From: Dipteronia dyeriana
Lineage: Eukaryota; Streptophyta; Magnoliopsida; Sapindales; Sapindaceae
Length of the DNA: 64,000 nt
Assembly: GCA_032871835.1 (NCBI GenBank)
Contig: CM065296.1
Coordinates: forward strand, 5,838,001-5,902,000
Direction of reading: 5' to 3'
Shown: positions 35,879-46,349 of the stretch, piece by piece
Position numbering within the stretch: position 1 is the stretch's first letter
How the letters are laid out: each line of letters opens with the position of its first letter
The notes under the pieces: model-generated
Databases searched by the model: none
Told to the model about the DNA's origin: nothing
The model's input: the letters and a program-made list of their open reading frames with translations, nothing else
Position numbers and translations under genes: made by a program

Positions 35879-35988
35879 TAAGGGTAATAATGTCCAAAAG
35901 TGGTCAATATTGATAAAATAATAAAAAATATATTTATGGATAAAAACAATAACTCAATAAAAATTTTGGTTACTTATGAATTCATTCA
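35879..35988 (-). repeat. Right TIR of MULE element 2
   Basis: Reverse complement begins TGAATGAATTCATAAGTAAC and contains the exact core shared with 25976-26000. It ends in TACCCTTA, matching TACCCTCA of the left end. Confidence 0.78.
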
Positions 35989-37493
35989 TATATATATATA
36001 TATATATTCGTTAATTTATTATTTTTCAAATTTGTTTTCAATCTATAATCAGATCACACGCAATCTAAAAACTGTTTTGTCTTTTGTTATAATTCCTCCA
36101 ATCCTCCATTTATTTATTATATTTTGAGTGAAACATTTTTGTTGTATGGTACAACTTCTAAACAAGATTGTATTCTAATTATAATGATGAAAATCTTATG
36201 TATTGTTTTAAATTCAATTAATCTTATCGAATTTCGAGTATTATTTTGTAGACGAAATTCAAGTTAAACTCCGCGTACCTGTATCAATAAAATTGTAGAG
36301 TGGAATATGCTTTTCTAAATTCTTAAATTTTTAATAATTAAAAACAATTGTTCATAGGTTTTAATTTTTTTTAAGTGATTTTAATTTCTTTACTTTTAGA
36401 ATTATAAGCCAATTTCCATTTTTTTTTTAAATATTTTTCTATATGTAGCTTATTTAAAAAAATATATATAAAAAATTACATTCCCTCTTCCTTCATGGTA
36501 ATCTTGGATTACATAGATTTAAGTCTTACCGTTCACATTTTACTTTCTACTTACTATAGGAGTAAATATTTGGACCGTTCAGCCATACATGTCATGATCT
36601 CCCTTTGAGCTGCGCAACAACATATATTTTTTTTCCCAATTATGAAATCAGATATCCAAACGGACAAACTATAGCAAAAAAAAAAAAATCGATTATGGGA
36701 GTAGATAGACCCTTCATGTAGCATTATTATAAATATTCGGACCGTACAATACTGTATATAATATTTGATTTAGTCAGATCTAGAGATGCACATCGAGGAA
36801 GTGGGACTGGATATAGGTCACCCCATCCCTATCACCGGGGGGGTGGGGGGAGGTTACTATTATAAATATTCAGACCGTGCAATACTGTATGTAATATTTG
36901 ATTTAGTCGGATCTAGAGATGCACATTGGGGAAGTGGGGTCTATTCCCACTTCCCAGACCCTTCACCATCCCTCTCCATTTTCCCATTTAGGAAAAATGG
37001 GTGGAGGTTTTTTTTTTTTTTTTTTTTTTTTGAGGAAGGGGGGCAGTTTCCCATTTTCCCCATTTTCCCGTTTCCCCTTTTCCCCATTCCCCCGTTTGAC
37101 TATATATTACAAATTAACAAAAAAAATCAATTACAAATACAAACTAAAATCCGTTAGTGCATTACCAATAAAGAATAAAATCAGAAAGTGTTTCAAATAA
37201 TTCTAACTTTCAAACTAAGCTTTTGAAGCCTTGAAAAATAATGTAGTAGCTTTGAAAAATCTCTAAAGCAATAATTGTATATAGATAAAAAATGTTCACA
37301 CATCATATATTAATAGAGTGGCAGAGATAGTGAATGAGAGATTGAGAAATAAGAAAAGTTAAAAGAATAAATGAGTTTATATAGTTAGGGATTTTGAAGA
37401 ATAAATTATATATATATATATATATACCAAAACGGAACAAGAAGATATAAAATAGAAAGCAGAGAACAAAATATAGCAATTCCAGAAACATAA
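35989..37493. other. AT-rich intergenic DNA with a local duplication and long homopolymers
   Basis: No gene is recognised. A segment of about 75 bp (TATTATAAATATTCGGACCG... to GATGCACAT) at 36725-36792 is repeated at 36858-36926, a tandem duplication with a period near 134 bp. A G-rich run (36835-36851) and a T run of about 26 (37005-37031) follow. The rest is AT-rich. Confidence 0.5.
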
Positions 37494-37502
37494 AAGAATT
37501 TA

Positions 37503-38965
37503 GAGATATTATTCATTTAGTCCCTATATTTTTTTGAAATATCTATCTTTTATTCACTTATCCAATTTTCACTGGATTGAACCTATGTTTTCTAAAACCA
37601 CTCATTTTGATCACTCTGACCAGAATTTTGACGGTCAACGGTCACAGAAAAAATAAAATAACATATTTACCCTTGACCATTTAATTTCTTGAAAAAATAA
37701 TAATAATAAATTTAATTTTTCTTTGAGAAAGAAAAAATATCTACCTATCATCATCCCACCAGGCATCGGGCATCATCACCAGATCAAACCCAACCATCTA
37801 CATATCAAACATCACCACCGCATCATGCATCATCTTCATATACCACCATTAAATCAAAACCCTCCACAAAATCAATCCCAAATCAAATCTGAACCAGTTC
37901 AAACCAAAGCCCAAACCAAACCCAAACCCAAACCCAAACCCGAACCCGAATCGAGTACCGATCTCTTCTTTCTCATGATATCTCATCATCATCATCTTCT
38001 TTTTTCTCTGGTCCAAGGTGGTTAACAGTGTGTGGTTGATGGTGGCGGTGGCGTGTTTGTGGGTGGTTCTATCGTGATCAGCGATGGTTCCTGGTTTTGG
38101 TGCGTGATGGTTATGGGGTTTGATTCGATTAAAGATTCGGTGATGGTCGATGGTGATCGGTGATTGTTTTGGGTTTTGGTTGATGATGGACTGATTTTTT
38201 GATGGTTCTGGGTTTCGATCTGGTTCACCAGATCAGTATTTTTTTTTTAAAAAAATTGCTGATTCGATTAAAGATTCGGTGATGGTCGATGGTGATCGAT
38301 GATTGTTATGGGTTTTGGTTGATGATGGATTGGTTTTTTTACGGTTCTGGGTTTTGGTCCGGTTCACCAGATCAATTTTTTTTTTTTTGCTAATTGATCT
38401 CCACAATGTGTTGCTGATGATTAGTGTGTTTGTGTGGTTCTCATGAAGATTTGTTTATTTAAGCAATGTTTGATTCTCATGATGATTTCAATTTGGTTAT
38501 CAACAAGATTTGTTTGGGCAATGGGGCCTGAGAAAATGAAAGAAAAAAGAAATTGGATGAAAGGTTGAAGGTTGAAGGTTGTTGATGATGATTTTTTTGT
38601 TTTGTTTTTTTTTTCTTTGACTGAATGGTTTTTTATTTATTAAATGTTAATTTTTAATTAAAAATACTAAATTTATGGAATAAAAACTAATTTTAAAGAA
38701 TTTTAAAAAAATATAGTCCTAAAATTTTGATCTCTATTATTCCCTATTGTTACAGACATCTTTATTTGTTTTTTTTAATATTTCATTTCATTTCATGAAA
38801 TGACAAAAATTGCCTTATGTCTAATAAGTTTAACTAACGGTCAACTTATATAAGAGTTAAATTGAGTGGTTTTTCATAACGCATGGACCAATCCACTCAT
38901 AAATGAATAAGGGAGTAAAAAATAAAAAAATCAAAAAAATATAAGGACTAAATGAATAATATCCC
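37503..38965. mobile_element. Non-autonomous MULE, 1.46 kb, with perfect 9-bp TSD
   Basis: The left end GAGATATTATTCATTTAGTC and the reverse complement of the right end GGGATATTATTCATTTAGTC are inverted repeats, with decayed similarity continuing about 150 bp (both include CCACTCA and a GGTCAACGGTC/GTTGACCGTTAG block). AAGAATTTA flanks it at 37494-37502 and 38966-38974. Inside is no transposase. A segment at about 38125-38240 (GATTCGATTAAAGATTCGG to GTTCACCAGATCA) is repeated at about 38260-38371. Confidence 0.85.
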
Positions 38966-38979
38966 AAGAATTTAAAGAC

Positions 38980-39490
38980 AATGATTATGGTCAGTACGTG
39001 GTGTTGTCTCACAAGTTTATTCTACAGCACAGTTCTGGGTATGAGTATGTCTGAGTATTCCAGCTGATATACTAGACCAGAATAGAATAATAAGTCATAA
39101 AATTGAAAGATAATACTTTAAATAGTCACTTACAGAAATTGCACAACAAACTTGCACATGAATAAGTCGAGTTTTATTTATTTGAAGCTAAGAAATTTGT
39201 ACAGTAGATAGAAAAGAAATAGTAAAGCTTCATAGAGATTTAAGAGAAAACTAGAAAATAAAAAACGGAACCTGCTCCTTACTGAAAACCCTTCTAACAT
39301 ATATATCGATCATAGGACCACACTATAGTTAAACCTAAACCACAGTTGGGGAACTTTAATAATTACAGAGATAAGATTAACTTTTTGTCATGTCACTATT
39401 CAATGTCAGCTATCTTTTACAGTGACTTGTCGTTCTTATCTTGTCGATGAATTATTGTCTTGCTTTTGTCAATTCAAAGCATCTTCTATC
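38980..39490 (-). promoter_or_regulatory. Caulimovirid intergenic region, possible promoter (left copy)
   Basis: It follows the second viral ORF on the minus strand and has no coding frame. On that strand it shows short direct motifs (GTCACTGTAAAAG, GAATAGTGACATGAC), then CGATATATATGTTAG and a later AATAAAACTC. This order, enhancer-like repeats then TATA-like then poly(A)-like, fits a caulimovirid large intergenic region. It is inferred from position only. Confidence 0.35.
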
Positions 39491-39576
39491 TTGTAAAGCT
39501 TGTCTGTCATAATAATTTTGTCTGCCACCTTAGGTATCACGGGTCATGACCAAAGAAGGTGGTGGGGTCGTCACTG

Positions 39577-40384
39577 TCATACTGATAATTTTCTGATTAT
39601 GTCTCCACTCTTCTCAGAGTTGGTATCAGTCTGGGACATGCTTGCCATTGTCTTCTTCATATCTTCAGCGATTCTCATAAGCTCATCATGGGTGCTAACA
39701 GCAGCAATCTTTGCCTGATTTTGTGATTTTTCCATGAGAAAACCAGACTGGTCTGATTGTTTAATGGATAGTGACAAATTGTTACTAAACCACTTAGCCA
39801 TTCTGTCTCTTCCATGATCAATGCTCATTCCACTACACCATTTTATATTTACTTGTCTCCCAAAATAGGGGACGTTAACATTTCCCACAAGTTTGTCTTT
39901 TATAGCATACTCAAGCATGAGTATCCAGGTTAGGTTGAAATGCACATAAAATAACAATAAGTCTGAGAAAAATTCTCACTCTGCTGGTCTGGCAAGGTTA
40001 GAAATCTAGAAAGAATATCCTTCCTTAATTTGTGAGGGAAGAAAATCTATAATAGGTCCAAATTTATCCCACCATTCTAAAAACCGGACTGGTAGGTTAA
40101 TTTGAAAATTCTTGTCAAAATAAATAAACCAAGAAAGTGAATTTCCTGGGTTTTTTTCATAAAGCAGTTTTGTCCAAGCATCAATATAGTCCCAGTAAGA
40201 AAATTCTGAGACATAAAAAATTCTGCTAAAATTTCTTTTAGAGTTGGGATTTCCACCCCACTGTTCTAAAGTAATGATTTTACAAATCTTTATTTTTCTG
40301 AAAATTAATTTTTCCTTGTCAATTTTGTCCAAAACATCAAAAATAAAATTTGAATATGTGTCAACTAATATAAATTCATAAAAG
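39577..40384 (-). pseudogene. Caulimovirid second-ORF remnant, left duplicate copy
   Basis: Minus-strand frames read EFILVDTYSNF, then ICKIITLEQWGG, FSYWDYIDAWTKLLYEKN, SWFIYFDKN and FLEWWDKFGPI, then a charged tail with AEDMKKTMASMSQTD. I know this WDYIDAW/WFI.F/WW..FG pattern from ORFs next to endogenous caulimovirid RT regions in plants. Its function is unknown. Stops and a frameshift (near 39960-40005) break it. The upstream end is cut by the LTR at 40390. Confidence 0.55.
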
Positions 40385-40389
40385 ATATG

Positions 40390-42013
40390 TGATGTGATGA
40401 AAATCGTGTTTATAAAAACAATACTCGCAAGTGCACGAATCGTGAAGATATCGACAGTGGCAAGTAAGGATCGTTCCCACGAGGACTAGAGATTTATCGA
40501 TTAAAACTAATTATAATTAAAGCTAAATTAAAAGTAACCAAAAAGATTGTTGAGTTTGATTTAAGGCTAAAACTAAATTAAATTAAAATTATGAAAGCAA
40601 TTGATAAGATTGGGTTGTGGTCAAGAGATGGAAGAATTAGGTCATCAATGCTCCCCAACTATGTTTACTTAATGTTTCGAATTGACTTTGAAAACAAAAT
40701 ATTAATCAAGTTAAGGGTTCGTTTTTATCTTAAGTATGATTGTTACCGTATGATCCTGGGATGAATCAAGTGTTCTCAATTATAATTTACCCATAGATCA
40801 ATGGCGCAAACTACAATCGAGAACCCATTAAGTGCAAGAACAATGAACCAAAACCTACTTGCATAGACCAATGCTAATATCAGTTTTATCTATTCAATTG
40901 AATATTAATTAAGATTACGTATAGATCAATACTCCAACCTTAATCATTAAATTATCAAATCCCTAAATTCATGCCAACGTATGATCATGCATTAACAAGA
41001 AATAAGAATTAAGACATATGATGAATTGAATGAATCAAAACTTAATTTAATTAAATATAGTCAATTCTAACAAAGAGCATTCATAGAGGTTCACATTGAT
41101 TCTCTAGTATGGAATTAGTTACACATGACGAAAATAGAAAGAGAAGAGAAAGAAACAATAAAACCCATTGATGAATTCTTCTTCGTCTTCAATCTTCGAT
41201 GTATAAAGATGAATGTTGATGTGTTGTGATGGATTGGTGGTGGACGGCTGGAATCTCCTTTAATTGTAAAGAATATGGAGTATTTATAAGTGATTTTTCC
41301 TTGTGAACCCCCAATTCTTCTTAGGTTTAGGAAATCCATCAAGTGGGAAAGTTGAATGAGACAAGGAATGCTAATTCTTTCCTAAATTGAATTTCCTCTT
41401 TTGATATTTGACTCAAAATTTGAGTTTTGGAAGTTTTCCAAACATGTTTTGGTCTTCTAAAATCATTAGAATTTGATTTGGGAAGTTTTGGAGCAATTCT
41501 TGACCAATTCAGAGTGGTTTTCCGCCAAAAATCCATCAAACCGCAGCCTGGGTTGCTCCGGAGGTCGCCGCGGTCCAGACCACGGAGTTCCTCTGCCAAG
41601 TACCGCTCCGTAGACCGCTGGCTAGGTCTTGTGTCTGGACGGCGGTCTAGGCCACGGTTGACTATCCAGCACTGACCTTCGGTTACTAAATTGCGTATAA
41701 CTTCTTCTAGGAATATCAGAATTGAGATCCGTAGAGTGCGATGGAAACTAGACTTCCGGAGCTTTCAATCCATAGGTAGTAGGACACAATTCGATCTGAG
41801 CTAAAAGATATAGGCCCCGCAATATTACTGTTCTGCATTGGTCTGAAAATTGATATTTTTGCTCTTTTTCTCCAAAATAACATACAACACCTCTTGAATG
41901 GAATGTGACCTACACATGCTCAATAAACACATAAAATACCTAATTTTACCTAAGAACAAAGCACAAATAATAGGAATTTGAGACCTAAAACATGTACAGA
42001 AATAGACCGATCA
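40390..42013 (-). repeat. LTR of Athila-like element (3' LTR of the gag-bearing unit)
   Basis: 1624 bp. On the minus strand it starts TGATCGGTC and ends CATCACATCA. It is directly preceded on that strand by a G-rich polypurine-like GGCTTGGGGGTATT, as expected for a 3' LTR. On its far side lies ATATG (40385-40389), then viral sequence. It matches the solo LTR at 49343-50968. Confidence 0.82.
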
Positions 42014-42050
42014 AATACCCCCAAGCCTATCTTTTGCTAGTCCTCGAGCA
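42014..42050 (-). other. Polypurine tract and pre-LTR motif
   Basis: The minus strand reads GCTCGAGGACTAGCAAAAGA, then TAGGCTTGGGGGTATT, directly before the LTR start TGATC. The CTCGAGGAC...GGGGGTATT pattern is the usual end of the internal part of Athila/Tat-group elements. Confidence 0.75.
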
Positions 42051-44082
42051 AAATTAGAATAAAAATAAAAACAAAAAATAAAATAAAAATAAACTAAGTC
42101 ACTTTTGTAGGGAACACGATAGCATTGAGCGTATGCTACAAGCCTTTAAACCTCTAGGTGTCCCTAGTAGGAGGAGTTTTGTCTCCTGAGGGTTTACAGT
42201 CATGCTGCCCATAAACATATTTCTACGAAAAACCAAATAATCAAAACGCAAACTCACATGTACAATTCAAAACCAATACATGCTAGAGCCACTGAATAAA
42301 GACTAAAATTATGCCACAAATTTGAATGCATGCTTATTAATAAATGAAAAGCCTGTACTCAAGACACTCTAGCTTCAAAAACACATTCGTTAAATGCTAT
42401 AGATATAATTCGTCTCGACTCTAATTCTCACAGGATGTCACTCATTGATTTCACACATAACCTAGGCAAATACACTCATCAAACATATGCGAATGGAGTT
42501 TATACATAAGAAATTTCAAAATATAATCGCATATGAATATATAATAGAAAGAACGCTTGATTTTATACAAAAGATCTCATGAATGGAATCAAATATTAAG
42601 AACAAGATAGAGCACATGTTTACCTTTACTCTCGAGCTAGCATCCCCAAAAGATCAATTAGGTCTTTTCTTTGGTTGTAACGGGACCATTGGGTGAAGGT
42701 TAAGAAAGAACGTGAAAAGGATAGCAAACAAACCTAGGATCATATCGAGAAATTCTTCGGTAATCTTCATACTCGATTGAATTTCTTTAAATTCTTCATT
42801 CCACTTGCATCCAGACTTCTTGAACAATTTTCGTTCATTCTCCTTCTTGAGTTGATTTTGATTTCTCATCACTTTCATAATAAAGCTCTTTCCCTTTCAC
42901 TTATATTCGATCTCATTCATTGATCTTTTTTTTTTATTCACTCTTTTTTTTATAAGATGAGAAATTGTACATCAATTACATAGTTCTTCCAACACCTTCT
43001 TTGCATTTGATCTTCTAGCTTTGTCTTGGTACATGCACATCACAAATCACCCATTTCGAACTCTCTTCAATTATCTTCATCACCTCAATATGATCTCAAG
43101 CTATAAGGTATGACTAAATTATGGCTCATTGGGGTTAAGTTAACGTGGGTGATGAAAGAAAAAGGCTTATAGTGTTTGGCTTCAAAATTGGCTATGGAGC
43201 ACACACATAAAGGTAGGAAATATTTAAGGCCTTTTAAGTGAGTTAAAGCACACATTGCCTATATCACTTCTAATGGTTCAACCAAAACAAGAGCAAAATT
43301 CATATGTAATATCTTTTATGATGAATGTTCTTTAATATCCAATGCATAACCTATTGAGATCAATTTATAATGCTAAGAACCTAATGAGTGTTTAGGAGTA
43401 GAAACAAAAGAACCTCTATAATGATATTGATGTACGCTATTTAGGGTAGTCTCCACTATTAATCATGACAGTTCAACTAAGCATCCTATCCACTATCATA
43501 TCAAAAGCATGCCATAAATTTTGAAAAATGCAATGCACTAATCTAAGTGGCAAGACGTTAGTTTAAACTCAGTGAATAAAATATATATTACGGCTCTTAA
43601 AGCACACAAAAGAAGCATCGAAAAATAGAGGACAAACAATTCAAAATTGGTGACTTTCTAAAATGACCTACGTCTGTTCTTTACCACATATCTCTCAAAT
43701 TATTCAATAACAGTTAACCAAAATTTAACACAATAAACTAGACATATAAACGCACACTTTTCATTTAGAAAATATTTCAAAATTCGAATCGTAAAAATGA
43801 GAAAACAGACATTGAAAACAGTTCACGCGCAGATTTGTAAAAACAGGGCGACCTTTGGTGGAAGAAACATTCATAACTTTTAAACCACTACCCAGAATTT
43901 TACGATCTTTATACCGTTAAATTTGTATAGAAAAATAGAAGAACTCTACATGGACAGAAAAAATTATATACTCACCAATGAATACAGTTTTAGTAAAACG
44001 TTTGCCTCAAAAAATTTCAAAACAGGGCATTTTTTTGTAGATTTGAACAAATCGCTCAATAAAATAAAATAAACATGAATTC

Positions 44083-44115
44083 ACACCCCCAAACCTAATC
44101 TAAACATTGTCCTCA
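44083..44115 (-). repeat. Extra polypurine-like tract 1
   Basis: The minus strand reads GAGGACAATGTTTAGATTAG, then GTTTGGGGGTG. It is closely similar to 44698-44732 and to the true pre-LTR tract, but no LTR follows. Confidence 0.6.
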
Positions 44116-44239
44116 ATGTATAAAAACAAAAATTTAAAAATGAAACAAAAAGAGAAGTGGAGGGAGAAGAGGAACAGATGCAGCCAAAGAAGAACAGTAA
44201 AGGAAAAATAGCCCAGACAACACACTTATATAGGTGCGT

Positions 44240-44620
44240 GAAATCATGCCTTACCGCGGTTTAGGTCTCTTACCTGGGCCATGGTCTGGGCAGCGATGAT
44301 ACCTAAAATTACTTACGTAAAACTTCAAAATGCACCGTTTAATTCAAGCTACCGCGGTTCAAGCATTGCCTCTCAAGCGGTCTGTACCGCGGTGTTTCAC
44401 AGAGGATCATCGTTTTGCATGCCGCGGTATAGACATCACGACTATGGAGCGGTCTATGCCGTGAGAAATTCCAGTGTGTACCTGCTTGCTGGGCCGCGGT
44501 GGAGGCATGTGCTTCAGGGGCGGTCTGTGCCGCGAAGTTTGGCAGAGGGTACACGCTTTGCCTACCGCGGTATAGACATGTTTCTAGAGAGCGGTATTGA
44601 CAGCGGTGCTTGAACGAAAT
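44240..44620. repeat. Cluster of CCGCGG / GCGGTCTATGCCGCG motifs
   Basis: At least nine short GC-rich motifs in an otherwise AT-rich element, such as TACCGCGGTATAGAC, GCGGTCTGTACCGCGGTG and GCGGTCTATGCCGTG. They are spaced 25-45 bp and alternate in orientation. Related motifs occur in the LTRs at 41555-41655 and 50510-50610 and in the unrelated Copia LTR at 18228-18365. Confidence 0.7.
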
Positions 44621-44697
44621 TGTTTCCAAAGCTTCCTCTGCACAGTTAAATATACACAAATTAGAATCACTTGTTCTTTGTCATTCAAAACCACAAG

Positions 44698-44732
44698 ATA
44701 CCCCCAAACCTAAATTAAACAATGTCCTTGAA
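44698..44732 (-). repeat. Extra polypurine-like tract 2
   Basis: The minus strand reads CAAGGACATTGTTTAATTTA, then GGTTTGGGGGTATC, a second copy of the tract at 44083. Confidence 0.6.
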
Positions 44733-44921
44733 TTAAGCACAAGATTAAAAATTTGACAATATTTAATTCTTGCTATAAAGGTTCTTGTAATACACTAATT
44801 ATGACTTGAAAATAAAGAAAAATCAAAATCAAAATAAAAACAAAAAGAATTGTACCTGGGTGGGTTGCCTCCAACCAAGCGCTTTATTTAACGTCTAGGC
44901 GAGACGTATGAGAGTGCTACG

Positions 44922-45587
44922 GCTCTAATGGTGATGCAACAATCTCATATTCATCACCTATTTTCTTCAACTTGAAAGTTCCACCACTCTCAACGTTCTT
45001 TAGCTCAGCCTTTTTGATCCATACTTTATTCACATTCGTTGAATTCATTCTCCCTTGTTTATATTGTCTTATATATTCGTAGCATCTTGGTCGAATGTGA
45101 CCTTTTCTGTTACAAAAGTGACAAACGGGAATAAATTATGAAAGTTACCTCTCTGGTGGCTGTTGTTCAATGATCGATCTTGATTCCTTCTATTTCTTCT
45201 TCTTCTTTTTGGAATCCGATCTTCCTTTTTGGTGATGGAATTACTTGAGTCATCTTTATTCACCTTATTGATCTTGACTTCCTCCAATTGCTTCTTCTCA
45301 TCCATGACCATTGACTTGATCTCTTGCTCCGCCCTTTTAAGGTTTGCAATGTCTTCAAGTTCCTTAATCTTCATAATCTCTAAGGTTTTATCTCTTTGTT
45401 CAATCTCAGCCTTCATTAGCTTCATCTGGTGATCAAACTCCTCTTTGAGCTTTTCAACCTCTTGAGAAAGTACTTCATACCTTTGTAATGAAGTCTCTTT
45501 TTCTTCTTGTAATTCAGTGATCTTTATTGTCAATTCAGAGTTAAGAGCGACAATCATTTGTTTGTCTTCTTTTAAATGTTCAATCAT
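44922..45587 (-). pseudogene. Coiled coil plus CCHC (Copia-gag-like) module joined to Athila protease
   Basis: Minus-strand frame from 45587 gives a Glu/Lys-rich coiled coil (EEKETSLQRYEVLSQEVEKL) and a basic Arg/Asn stretch. After one frameshift near 45125 come the CCHC knuckle CHFCNRKGHIRPRC, YEYIRQYKQGR, KVWIKKAEL and a short end in IVASPLEP, with a stop near 44922. The CHFC..GHIRP.C / VWIKK.EL pattern is typical of Ty1/Copia gag proteins. The frame before the shift is the same as that of the upstream protease; only a TAA (45660-45662) separates them. It may be a gag module captured by a Ty3/Gypsy-type element. Confidence 0.6.
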
Positions 45588-45659
45588 GTTCTCATATCTT
45601 GCAGAATATGAAATTTTGCTAATTTTGCCATTTCGAGACTATTTTAAGGCCGAATTTGA

Positions 45660-46307
45660 TTATGGACAAACTCTTGGATCTCCTAATTCCACATTGAAAC
45701 AATCAGCAACACCTACCGGATGTTTCAAATGTTCAAAAACGTCAACATTGATTGTCTCATCAAACACCGTCATGGAAACCTTCCCATTATGCACATCTAT
45801 GATAGCCTTAGCGGTTGACATAAATGGTCTACCGAGCAAGATAGGGAAGTCAATTATATTGGTGCCTTCTTCTTCCATATCTAGTATGATAAAATCTGCA
45901 GGTATAGTAAGCTTGCCAACTTGGACTAGAACATCTTCCACAATTCCATGAGGATACCTAATAGATCGGTCGGCAAGTGAAAGCTCCATGTTGATTGGTT
46001 TTAGATTACTCAGCCCCATCTCTTTATATACAGTATACGGCATCAAATTAATGCTCGCCCCTAGATCCAGTGTGGCTCTCTCCTTCCTTGTTTCTCCCAC
46101 TGTGATGGTGATGTTGAAACTTCCAGGATCCTTGAGTTTCTGGGGCAACTTCTGTTGGAGTATTGCACTTGCTCCATCTGGAATTGGCACTGTCTCGTGT
46201 GAATCAGTCTTTCTACTTCTTAAATTGAGTTCTTTAAAATACTTTGCGTAGGCTGGCATCTTATGAATCTCTTCCATGGTTTGCAGACTAACATTATCAT
46301 TTGACAT
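45660..46307 (-). pseudogene. Retropepsin-like aspartic protease of Athila-like element
   Basis: This frame holds the Athila protease region, from MPAYAKYFKEL through KLKDPGSFNITITVG and the active-site segment ATLDLGASINLMPYTVY (D-L-G rather than D-S-G/D-T-G) to ILLGRPFMSTAKAIIDVHNG. It shares its frame with the gag C-terminus upstream. The ILLGRPF motif is intact. No RT follows, unlike a complete element. Confidence 0.82.
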
Positions 46308-46349
46308 GATATTATAGATTTCCTTGAATGATTGGTTGAGCTTGTTCTT

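Larger units (their letters stand above)
25951..35988. mobile_element. Kaonashi-type MULE (element 2), complete 10 kb, inactive
   Basis: The degenerate terminal inverted repeats (25951-26063 and 35879-35988) share an exact core, AATTTTTATTGAGTTATTG followed by TTTTTA, and matching blocks out to TACCCT(C/T)A. Both ends touch (TA)n, so the target duplication cannot be read. Inside are a transposase gene on + (27012-29701) and a convergent DUF1985/Ulp1 gene on - (35140-30615). Five clusters of direct GTTACATG repeats fill leader, intron and intergenic space. CT-rich leader exons lie at each end (26130-26390 on +, 35780-35550 on -). Multiple stops show it is not autonomous now. Confidence 0.8.
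38795..42013. repeat. Left copy of a 3.2-kb direct duplication
   Basis: It matches 47748-50968 end to end with only small indels (3219 against 3221 bp). In 39489-39957 I counted about 16 differences by eye, near 3%. It consists of the right end of the 37503 MULE, its AAGAATTTA duplication, caulimovirid intergenic DNA and second ORF, the ATATG target duplication and a 1.62-kb LTR. It therefore joins unrelated things and is not itself an LTR. Confidence 0.9.

Noticed and set aside
42654..42878. Env-like protein of the Athila-type element
   Set aside because: Only 74 codons with one hydrophobic run; too little to support.
44281..44659. Overlapping open frames on both strands in the CCGCGG cluster
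   Set aside because: GC-rich motif repeats keep frames open; no family features, and the region lies in non-coding LTR-element DNA.
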